Assembly: GCA_964526325.1 (NCBI GenBank)
Contig: CAZGKM010000001.1
Location: forward strand, 39,454 to 103,453
Source: JACPHD01 sp964526325
GTDB taxonomy: Bacteria; Patescibacteriota; Patescibacteriia; Patescibacteriales; GWC2-42-12
Direction: 5' to 3'
Length of the DNA stretch: 64,000 nt
Shown here in pieces: positions 25,747-31,826 of the stretch. Numbering within the stretch: the stretch's first letter is position 1; each line of letters begins with the position of its first letter. The position numbers and the translations under genes are program-made. The notes beneath the pieces were generated by a model. It did no database searches. It was not told the origin of the DNA and saw only the letters and a program-made list of their open reading frames with translations.

Positions 25747-25936
25747 GCAAGCTAGGCGGGCGGGTACTGCCATTATACTATATCCTGATAAATAATTCTG
25801 CCTGTCAATAAATACTTCTTTTATATTATTAACCAGTATTACAAAAATTCCGCTTATTCAAAATATTGCATCTATTTATATTATATTACATTCAGGCAAT
25901 ATATCAAAACCAGAAAATATTTTAAGCAAAAAAAAT

Positions 25937-25973
25937 AGCCGCGCCGCTGTTTTAAATAACAGCGATCGCGGCT
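25937..25973 (-). terminator. Terminator closing the small-gene unit
   Basis: AGCCGCG-cc-GCTGTT-ttaaat-AACAGC-gat-CGCGGCT hairpin; on the minus strand it is followed by ATTTTTTTT. It stands just after the stop of the 48-aa gene. Confidence 0.75.
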
Positions 25974-25980
25974 TTTTGGC

Positions 25981-26127
25981 TTAAAGACAAAGACTAGTTC
26001 TTGGAACGGTAACGGCCTCCTTTTTTTCTTCTGAACCTAAAATTTTATGCAGCAATACTCCTGCCTCTGCCTCTCTTTTTTCATCTTCTGGCGTTAGTTC
26101 CCAAATTTCCGTTGTTTCTTCTGCCAT
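25981..26127 (-). CDS. Small acidic protein, 48 aa, unknown
   Basis: MAEETTEIWELTPEDEKREA followed by EAGVLLHKILGSEEKKEAV and ending TVPRTSLCL. No motif is recognised; the N-terminal half is strongly acidic. Evidence that it is a gene: a near-perfect GGAGGTG ribosome site five bases before the ATG and a terminator right after the stop. It follows two other small genes on the same strand. Confidence 0.65.
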   Translation of the reverse strand: MAEETTEIWELTPEDEKREAEAGVLLHKILGSEEKKEAVTVPRTSLCL

Positions 26128-26148
26128 TTTTCACCTCCGTTTTTTAAA

Positions 26149-26301
26149 TTAGATTTTTGCGAATTTCCCATTGCCTTTTTTGAAAAAATTTATTTTTTCT
26201 TTACAATTAACGCAGCGAATATCATTCCTGCTAATTTGGCTCTTTTTGCCTGTAAATCTTTGCTTTCTGCCGCATTTATGGCAAATAATAATTAAACACA
26301 T
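26149..26301 (-). CDS. Small zinc-ribbon protein, 50 aa
   Basis: MCLIIICHKCGRKQRF, then a Lys/Ser linker and IRCVNCKEKINFFKKG. Two CxxC pairs 20 residues apart (CHKC, CVNC) predict a single zinc ribbon with a basic surface, so nucleic-acid binding is possible. The start overlaps the stop of the upstream 68-aa gene by 10 bases and an AGAGGA site precedes it. No function known. Confidence 0.6.
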   Translation of the reverse strand: MCLIIICHKCGRKQRFTGKKSQISRNDIRCVNCKEKINFFKKGNGKFAKI

Positions 26302-26498
26302 GTCAATCCTCTCTTGGGTGTTTGTAAAATTTCAAAATCATTTAATTCATTCGGGCCGATTAACTCATAGAGTTGCAGGCGGATTCCTTTTACCACCCAA
26401 TTATTAACATTATCGATTTCACCCAATTCTTCCTGGGTTTTGCCGATTGCCTTAACCTTAAAACCATTGCCCCAGTTAATCAAAATCGCAAAATTCAT
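26292..26498 (-). CDS. Small protein, 68 aa, unknown
   Basis: MNFAILINWGNGFKVKAIGK, then ELGEIDNVNNWVVKGIRLQL and a C-terminal NDFEILQTPKRGLTCV. Alternating hydrophobic residues suggest a small beta-rich fold. An AGGAGGA ribosome site lies nine bases before the ATG. It opens a three-gene unit (26498 to 25981) and is preceded by a terminator hairpin. Not recognised. Confidence 0.6.
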   Translation of the reverse strand: MNFAILINWGNGFKVKAIGKTQEELGEIDNVNNWVVKGIRLQLYELIGPNELNDFEILQTPKRGLTCV

Positions 26499-26539
26499 TC
26501 TAATTTTTCCTCCTATTTGTTGTTTTAATGAGCGTTATA

Positions 26540-26680
26540 TAAAATAAAACCGGCTCGCCTTTCGGAGAGCCGGTTCGTTTCCCTAGTGAGTTTTAACTTA
26601 TGATCAACTAGTTAAAACACCACAAAAAACCGCTCTCCGTCGGAAAAAATAAAAGTAAAAGTTAAAAACGGTTTTTTGTA
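26540..26680 (-). ncRNA. Possible structured RNA or leader: three successive inverted repeats
   Basis: Between small genes, three perfect inverted repeats follow each other: ACAAAAAACCG (26622-26632) with CGGTTTTTTGT (26669-26679); GTTTTAACT (26590-26598) with AGTTAAAAC (26610-26618); AACCGGCTC (26548-26556) with GAGCCGGTT (26567-26575), the last followed on the minus strand by TTTATTTTAT like a terminator. No ORF fits. It could be a small RNA or an attenuator ahead of the 68-aa gene. Confidence 0.4.
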
Positions 26681-26802
26681 TTGTCTTATTCATAATTAAT
26701 TGAAAAACGATAGTTTTTCTACTACCTGTGGATAATTATAACAAATATGACATAAAAATCAAGTCCTGTGTCTTTTATCCTAAAATTTAAGATAAAAAAA
26801 GA
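26681..26802. other. AT-rich spacer without recognised features
   Basis: No ORF or RNA motif seen. It is mostly A/T and probably contains the start of the 26540-26680 transcript, but no clear promoter pair is visible. Confidence 0.4.
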
Positions 26803-26829
26803 GGGCGAGATATAAATTATCTTCGCCCC
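26803..26829 (-). terminator. Terminator after the 58-aa zinc-ribbon gene
   Basis: GGGCGA-ga-TA...TA-tc-TTCGCCC hairpin followed on the minus strand by TTTTTTTAT, 26 bases after the stop at 26855. Confidence 0.75.
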
Positions 26830-26854
26830 CACAAATGTTAACTCCTATTTTATT

Positions 26855-27031
26855 TTAAGCGCTAACCATTTGTTTTGACTCCTGAAAATTTTGGCATCTT
26901 ATGCAAATTTCGGAATTTTCTCCTACCCCGCCGGGAAACCCACATTTAGAACAAGTTTTCATAAAACTGGCATGAAGTTCGTTCTCTCCTCCAACCACCT
27001 TCGCTTGGCCAAAAACTGCTTGTTTGTCCAT
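26855..27031 (-). CDS. Small zinc-ribbon protein, 58 aa
   Basis: MDKQAVFGQAKVVGGENELH, then TCSKCGFPGGVGENSEICIRC and a polar end (QNFQESKQMVSA). CSKC and CIRC, 14 residues apart, predict a rubredoxin-like or ribbon zinc knuckle. The ATG at 27031 is chosen because GGAGGGG lies seven bases before it. It starts 16 bases after the stop of the 60-aa gene upstream, so the two probably share a transcript that ends at the following terminator. Function unknown. Confidence 0.65.
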   Translation of the reverse strand: MDKQAVFGQAKVVGGENELHASFMKTCSKCGFPGGVGENSEICIRCQNFQESKQMVSA

Positions 27032-27047
27032 TTTCACCCCTCCTTTT

Positions 27048-27230
27048 TTATTTTACTAAAGATTTACCCATGCCGACAAAAAGCCAAAATGCTTTTTCCG
27101 TAGGGCATGCTCCTTGAATATCAACTTCCTCAGCCTTAACCATTTTCATGAATTCTAAAGGATTAGATTGAATAAATAGGTTCATACCCTTAAAATAGAA
27201 AGAGCATATCTCGTTCCAGTTTGCCTCCAT
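27048..27230 (-). CDS. Small protein, 60 aa, unknown
   Basis: MEANWNEICSFYFKGMNLFI, then SNPLEFMKMVKAEEVDIQGA and CPTEKAFWLFVGMGKSLVK. Mixed hydrophobic/charged, probably a small helical protein with two cysteines. A G-run (GGGGGGG) lies directly before the ATG and may serve as a ribosome site, which is weaker evidence than for its neighbours. Confidence 0.5.
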   Translation of the reverse strand: MEANWNEICSFYFKGMNLFIQSNPLEFMKMVKAEEVDIQGACPTEKAFWLFVGMGKSLVK

Positions 27231-27281
27231 TACCCCCCCCTTTTTTTATCCCCCCAGAAAAAAATTTGTAAAAAAGGGAAA

Positions 27282-27316
27282 GCAGAGGAACGTACTTATT
27301 TAAGCACGCTCCCTGC
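27282..27316 (-). terminator. Imperfect hairpin terminator after the 65-aa gene
   Basis: GCAGAGGAACGT pairs imperfectly with ACGCTCCCTGC around a 12-base loop; on the minus strand it is followed by TTTCCCTTTTTTAC. Confidence 0.5.
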
Positions 27317-27328
27317 CTTCGTGAAATA

Positions 27329-27526
27329 CTAATCTACAGGCGTCGGATCACTGATCGGACCCGGTAAATGACCCAAGGTTACCGGTCTAGTAAATAACCT
27401 GATCTTTTCATCTAAACTAGTTTTCTGACAATCCAGTCGTGCACGATTTTTTTGCGTTGAAAGTTCGCAAACAGCCATAACCATATTAGCTCCGCAATCG
27501 CCAAAATCCTTTTCTTTGTTTGTCAT
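27329..27526 (-). CDS. Small protein with three cysteines, 65 aa, unknown
   Basis: MTNKEKDFGDCGANMVMAVC, then ELSTQKNRARLDCQKTSLDE and a Pro-rich end (GHLPGPISDPTPVD). No family is recognised. GGAGGGG stands eight bases before the ATG, and a hairpin terminator follows the stop, so this is a free-standing small gene. A secreted or modified peptide is possible but no processing genes are nearby. Confidence 0.6.
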   Translation of the reverse strand: MTNKEKDFGDCGANMVMAVCELSTQKNRARLDCQKTSLDEKIRLFTRPVTLGHLPGPISDPTPVD

Positions 27527-27598
27527 ACTTTCCCCTCCATTTGTTATTATTGTTTATTTTTACCCATAAAAACATTTTATTTAAAAGATCATTCAAAA

Positions 27599-27622
27599 AA
27601 ACCGCCTTGTTTTGGGCGGTTT
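27599..27622. terminator. Terminator downstream of ndk
   Basis: AAACCGCC-ttgtttt-GGGCGGTTT with T runs on both sides (TTTTTTT on the minus strand). It lies about 180 bases after the ndk stop; the stretch between has only a 30-codon frame that I do not trust. Confidence 0.6.
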
Positions 27623-27801
27623 CTTTTATATTTACACAAATTTTTTATTATTTTCAACCGCCCGATGATTTTAAATCAATAAAAATAACGCCCAAAATAA
27701 TGGTCTGTAAAATTAACGTTATTTTTTTGGCGATTGTATTATTCATATACTTATCCACAATTATATGGCAAAAATTAAAATTAGTCAATCTATAAGCTTA
27801 T

Positions 27802-28413
27802 TTATTCTTTTAAACCATCCAGATTAACATCATATAAAATCTGTTCTTGAATTAGCCTGTAATTATGCAATTCGTCTTTACTAAACCAAATTTTTATTTC
27901 TTTTTCCGCATCTTCTACGGTGCCGGAAGCATGAATTAAATTTCTGACGCTTCTTTGATCTAAATCGGCAATAGCGTAAGAATCAAGTGTTAAATCTCCT
28001 CTGATAGTCCCGACGTCGGAAGTTAGAGGTTCGGTGCCGCCGGTAATTTTTCTAACCAAGCCGACGGCGCTATTGCCTTGCCAGACCATGGCGATAACCG
28101 GTCCGGAGCTTAAATATTTAGCATTGCTTTTCATAACCGCAGTGCCATTTTCCATATTGGTATCGTAAGGAGATTTTAAACCCTTCTTTTCATAAGCCGC
28201 CCGCGCTTTTCTGCCGACTTCTTCAAGCCAGGCGTCTCCGCCTACTTCGTAATAATGTCGAATAGCCATTTCTTCGGTGGGTATAACCATTTTTAAAGAT
28301 AATAATTTAAGCCCGGTTCTTTCATAACGGCGGATAATTTCACCGATCAGCGATCTTTGAATGCCGTCCGGCTTTATTATAACCAATGTTTTTTCTTGCT
28401 TTGGATGTTGCAT
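27802..28413 (-). CDS. ndk: Nucleoside diphosphate kinase, long form
   Basis: Transfers gamma-phosphate between NTPs through a phospho-histidine. Starts with TLVIIKPDGIQRSLIGEI; the catalytic His lies in NLIHASGTVEDAEKEI, and the Kpn-loop-type VGLVRKITGGT is present. 203 aa versus ~140-150 in most bacteria: about 30 residues are added after the first helices (EEVGRKARAAYEKKGLKSP) and about 20 at the C-terminus (LIQEQILYDVNLDGLKE). All catalytic elements remain. Confidence 0.93.
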   Translation of the reverse strand: MQHPKQEKTLVIIKPDGIQRSLIGEIIRRYERTGLKLLSLKMVIPTEEMAIRHYYEVGGDAWLEEVGRKARAAYEKKGLKSPYDTNMENGTAVMKSNAKYLSSGPVIAMVWQGNSAVGLVRKITGGTEPLTSDVGTIRGDLTLDSYAIADLDQRSVRNLIHASGTVEDAEKEIKIWFSKDELHNYRLIQEQILYDVNLDGLKE

Positions 28414-28422
28414 ATATAATTA

Positions 28423-28809
28423 TTATTTTTTAATCTTTATGGCTTGCTTAATCTTTTCACTAACTTGCCCCGGAGTCAAGCTGGCCTTTACCAAATAATC
28501 AAAAGCGCCCATTTTTTCTCCTTTTTGCCTGTCTTCGTCAGTACCCAAATTAGTTAACATAATTACCGGAATTTTTTTTATGGTCTCGTCTTGTTTTATC
28601 TGTTCCAGAACGGAAAATCCATCCAATTGCGGCAAAATTACATCTAACATAATAATATCCGGCTTTTCTTTTTTAGCTAATTCCAGACCCATAGCGCCAT
28701 TATCGGCGACAAAAACATCAAAACCGTCTGCTTCAAATTTTGTTTTATACATTGAACTTATCATAGAATCATCCTCTACCACTAAAATTTTCTTATTGCT
28801 TTTTGCCAT
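28423..28809 (-). CDS. Single-domain response regulator receiver
   Basis: 128 aa CheY-like domain: acidic pocket in VEDDSMI, phospho-acceptor Asp in IIMLDVILP, Thr in VIMLTNLG and Lys in DYLVKASLTP. No output domain, so it works by protein contact or as a phosphate relay. No histidine kinase lies nearby. It is 9 bases upstream of ndk and possibly cotranscribed with it. Confidence 0.92.
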   Translation of the reverse strand: MAKSNKKILVVEDDSMISSMYKTKFEADGFDVFVADNGAMGLELAKKEKPDIIMLDVILPQLDGFSVLEQIKQDETIKKIPVIMLTNLGTDEDRQKGEKMGAFDYLVKASLTPGQVSEKIKQAIKIKK

Positions 28810-28894
28810 AATTATTTTTATTAAAAATAAACTACACCTTTCAAGGTGATTACCGTAAATTATATCATTTTTTTCAAAAATGGCAAGATGGTTT

Positions 28895-29016
28895 TTTTGT
28901 CATCCTGAAGGGAGCGAGAGACGAGCAACCATGCCTGCCGGCAGGCAGACGACAAGATTTCATTTTTCAACACAAAATAAATTCTATCGCTCTGCCAGTA
29001 ATGCTCCGAAACGACA
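28895..29016. repeat. Intergenic repeat with GCCTGCCGGCAGGC palindrome
   Basis: GC-rich stretch in an AT-rich setting (GTCATCCTGAAGGGAGCGAG and GCCTGCCGGCAGGCAG). GTCATCCTGAAGG-type sequences and the GCCTGCCGGCAGGC palindrome are repeat-like, and the latter resembles the insert in rplR (5771-5793) and a stretch at 40797-40815. No gene inside. Confidence 0.45.
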
Positions 29017-29874
29017 TCAATACGTTTTAATTTTTACCCCATCGCTTAAAATTTTAACCGTCCCTTTCTCGTCTGTCCTAAAAATTTCCGCTCCGATTCT
29101 TTCCAGCCGTTTTATAATCCTTAAATTTGGATGCCCGAAATCATTATCTTTGCCTGCCATAATAACGGCGATTCGCGGCTTGACTTTTCCTAAAAATTCC
29201 TCGCTCGAAGAATACTGCGACCCATGATGAGCTACTTTTAAAACATCAACGCTCAAATCATCGCCGTTAGCCAAAAGCGTTGCTTCAACTTTTTCGCTGG
29301 CATCGCCGGTTAATAAAAATTTATTTTTACCATAAATCAATTTTAATATTATCGAACTGTCATTTAAATCGGCTAAAGTTTTATTTAATAAGCTTCCGTC
29401 TGGATATAAAATCTCCATTTTAACTTCTTGGCTTAAATCAATAGTTTGCTTTTTATCAATAATAACCAAAGAAATCTTTTTATCGCGCACTAATTTCAGC
29501 CAGGCTAAATAATTAGGCGCGCTGTGGGCCGCGCCGGTGTACAAAATTTTTTCTACCTTAAATCTTTTTAAAACGTCTATTAAGCCGGTGACATGATCGT
29601 CGTGCGGATGGGTTAATACCATTAAATCGATCTGTTTGTCCCACCAAGGCAAGTTTTCTCCAAGGCGCTTAATCACGGTTTTGTCCGGCCCACCGTCTAT
29701 CAATATATTCTGTCCGCCCGGCGCTTTAATTAAAATCGCATCGCCTTGCCCCACGTCCAAAAAATCCACTTCCAAATTTTTCGGCGCTCGCCAGTATAGC
29801 CAAAATAAAAGAATAGCTACTGCACAGGCAACTATTCCTAAAATTAACAGTATTTTATATAACTTAGATGGCAT
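29017..29874 (-). CDS. ComEC C-terminal-type metallo-beta-lactamase domain protein, membrane-anchored
   Basis: 285 aa. One N-terminal membrane helix (about 7-27), then an MBL fold: FLDVGQGDAILI, DGGPDKT, the metal motif THPHDDHVTG and KVAHHGSQYSSSEEF. This is the pattern of the extracellular ComEC/Rec2 C-terminal nuclease-like domain, here as a separate protein; the channel part lies at 34226-35779. In full-length ComEC the domain is thought to degrade one DNA strand during uptake. Could also act independently. Confidence 0.85.
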   Translation of the reverse strand: MPSKLYKILLILGIVACAVAILLFWLYWRAPKNLEVDFLDVGQGDAILIKAPGGQNILIDGGPDKTVIKRLGENLPWWDKQIDLMVLTHPHDDHVTGLIDVLKRFKVEKILYTGAAHSAPNYLAWLKLVRDKKISLVIIDKKQTIDLSQEVKMEILYPDGSLLNKTLADLNDSSIILKLIYGKNKFLLTGDASEKVEATLLANGDDLSVDVLKVAHHGSQYSSSEEFLGKVKPRIAVIMAGKDNDFGHPNLRIIKRLERIGAEIFRTDEKGTVKILSDGVKIKTY

Positions 29875-29891
29875 AAATAAAAAATTCCGAA

Positions 29892-31754
29892 TTAAAGATT
29901 ACTAAAGTCGTTATTGGTTATGCCTAAACCTAAATTTTTCATAATAGTAAAAGCGTCTTGTGGCCGTCCGAGAAAATATCTTTTGCCGTCAGCCGGATTA
30001 ATATACCAGGCCTCGCCTTTATGCTCTACTTGCAATAATATTCTTCCCTTTTGGTAATTGCTAAAATTATTATTATAATTTAATTTACCGCTACCGTTAG
30101 GATTATATCCACTTTCTACTTCTTTTTTATCATTATAGCCATCATTATCGCTATCGCTTTTATTTTTATTTGTCTTGATAGCATCTTCAAAAATATCAGA
30201 AAGACCATCGCTATCCGTGTCGGTCCCTGATAAATCAGCTAGCCCTATCTGAATTTTTGATAAATCCGTATCGGTCGTTCCCACGGCCTGCTCTTTCATC
30301 ACATTAAAAGCGTCATTCGGCCGTCCTAAATAATAATAATATTTTGTTGTCGGATTTATATAATAAGCCTTGCCACCGTCCTCAATTTTTATCACAATTT
30401 TCCCTTTTAAACGATCGGCCAGGGCACTCCCCAGAACTTTATTTTTTGCTTTTAAATAGTCTTGATTGCCTTTATAATAAGCCATTAAAGATTCCGTAGT
30501 TTCGCCTGTTATCGGCTTATAACTATCGCCGTCAATCAAATAAACATCTTCATCCATTTCTACTTTGGAAAAATCTCGGCGCAGCTTAGTTAAATTATAA
30601 GTTTTATCCCCGATTATTTCTTTTAAGCTATTTAAATCTATACTATTTATGTGCTCAGTTATTTCTGTTAACTTTGCGACATTAACGGTTTGCGCATATT
30701 CATTGCTAAACCCGGGCGCGGTTACTTGCTTATCAGATAAAACATAAAGTAAAATTTCGTTTGTTTTAATTGATTCGCCGCTATTTTGCGGAACTTTTGT
30801 GGATATTTGTGATATTTTTAAAGGATAAACTATGGTATTGACAGCGAAGCTGATTTTTATCGGTTCAATATAATTATCATATTTAGTAATTGTATCTGGA
30901 TTTGAAGCTGAATCACTTATAATTTTTGACAAACTATCTTTAATCTCTTTTTTATATTCTGCCCATTTTTCATCGGTATAATTTTTCATCCCCTCGCTCT
31001 CTATTGTATTTAAAAATTCTATCTGGCTCGGCGAACTCTTCTCGCTCTCTGATGAAATAATTTTTAACACTTCAAAAAAATTTAAAGCTTTTTGATAATT
31101 GCTGAATTTTAAAGAATTTATATAATAATCAGAAAATTTTTCTAAAAAATTATCATTATTTACAGTATCATCAAATTTTTTAAATTCCTCTACTGCTACA
31201 ACGATTTTTTCTTGTGGATTTATTTTAACAGCTGTAAAATACCATTTTTTCCCTACATACCAATCAAGCACCTGCTTAATCTCTTGGTTAACTTTATAAC
31301 CATTATTATTTAACCAATCAAATAAGCCATTCGCTCCGGTCGCAGATAAAACCGTTATTTTATAAATACCTATTTGTTCCTGGCTATGAACGATAACGTC
31401 AATATTAGCTAATGCTTTTGATCCATTAAAACTATCCGCATTCCCCCATGGCTGCAATTTTTCGTTGGTTACTACTGACAATTCTTCAAAAATATCTTTA
31501 GGGGCTTTACTGGCTTTAGGAAAACTAGGAGTTGGAATAACCCAAACAAATTTGTTAGTTTCTCCTTCATAATTTACTTTTAAATATAAATCTTCTTTCC
31601 CGTCGCTGTGAGTAATTAAAGATGTTTGCGATGGCTCATAAATATCTTTATCTTCTCCCTGATAGTAAGGAATCATACCGCCATCAGCCATTACAAAATT
31701 GGCTGGCAATAAACCAAAAGATAACAAAATTAAAAATAAAATCTTTTTTTTCAT
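29892..31754 (-). CDS. Secreted DUF2330-like protein with TSP3-type Ca2+ repeats and C-terminal surface modules
   Basis: 620 aa. Signal peptide (about 1-23) followed by ADGGMIPYYQGE. The N-terminal domain (YLKVNYEGETNKFVWVIPTP) resembles DUF2330. Then come two copies of a ~45-residue module (GKIVIKIEDGGKAYYINPTT...YYLGRPNDAFNVM and GRILLQVEHKGEAWYINPAD...FLGRPQDAFTIM), separated by Asp-rich calcium repeats (DTDSDGLSDIFEDA, SDSDNDGYNDKKE). The same module-calcium repeat-module layout ends the next gene. Probably exported to the cell surface; function unknown. Confidence 0.8.
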   Translation of the reverse strand: MKKKILFLILLSFGLLPANFVMADGGMIPYYQGEDKDIYEPSQTSLITHSDGKEDLYLKVNYEGETNKFVWVIPTPSFPKASKAPKDIFEELSVVTNEKLQPWGNADSFNGSKALANIDVIVHSQEQIGIYKITVLSATGANGLFDWLNNNGYKVNQEIKQVLDWYVGKKWYFTAVKINPQEKIVVAVEEFKKFDDTVNNDNFLEKFSDYYINSLKFSNYQKALNFFEVLKIISSESEKSSPSQIEFLNTIESEGMKNYTDEKWAEYKKEIKDSLSKIISDSASNPDTITKYDNYIEPIKISFAVNTIVYPLKISQISTKVPQNSGESIKTNEILLYVLSDKQVTAPGFSNEYAQTVNVAKLTEITEHINSIDLNSLKEIIGDKTYNLTKLRRDFSKVEMDEDVYLIDGDSYKPITGETTESLMAYYKGNQDYLKAKNKVLGSALADRLKGKIVIKIEDGGKAYYINPTTKYYYYLGRPNDAFNVMKEQAVGTTDTDLSKIQIGLADLSGTDTDSDGLSDIFEDAIKTNKNKSDSDNDGYNDKKEVESGYNPNGSGKLNYNNNFSNYQKGRILLQVEHKGEAWYINPADGKRYFLGRPQDAFTIMKNLGLGITNNDFSNL

Positions 31755-31826
31755 AGATTATTAATTATTTTATATAACTTAGATAGTATAAATAAATTAT
31801 CTTAAAATTAGGCTTAATTTATGTTT

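Larger units (their letters stand above)
25485..25787 (-). other. Outer pair of tRNA-like halves enclosing the whole tRNA nest
   Basis: On the minus strand a 5' half (from 25787) has acceptor strand CAGGATA, then TA and a D arm GTATAATGGCAGTAC. The matching 3' half (ending 25485) has a T arm GGTGG-TTCGTTT-CTCCC (one mismatch) and acceptor strand TATCTTG, which pairs with CAGGATA over 7 positions including one G-U, plus a G discriminator. Behind the 5' half CGCCCGC can pair with GCGGGCG before the 3' half. Everything between, including another tRNA-like pair and a full tRNA, would be an insertion. A TTGACA hexamer lies upstream (25803-25808). Confidence 0.4.

Noticed and set aside
25541..25795. 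84-codon plus-strand frame over the tRNA nest
   Set aside because: It translates the antisense of tRNA-Pro and the tRNA halves; no ribosome site and no protein-like pattern.
27653..27745. 30-codon minus-strand frame MNNTIAKKITLILQTIILGV after ndk
   Set aside because: Could be a small membrane peptide but has no clear ribosome site and no other support.
27520..27795. 91-codon plus-strand hydrophobic frame
   Set aside because: It starts inside the SD/start region of the 65-aa gene, runs through the ndk terminator and is hydrophobic only because of T-rich DNA.
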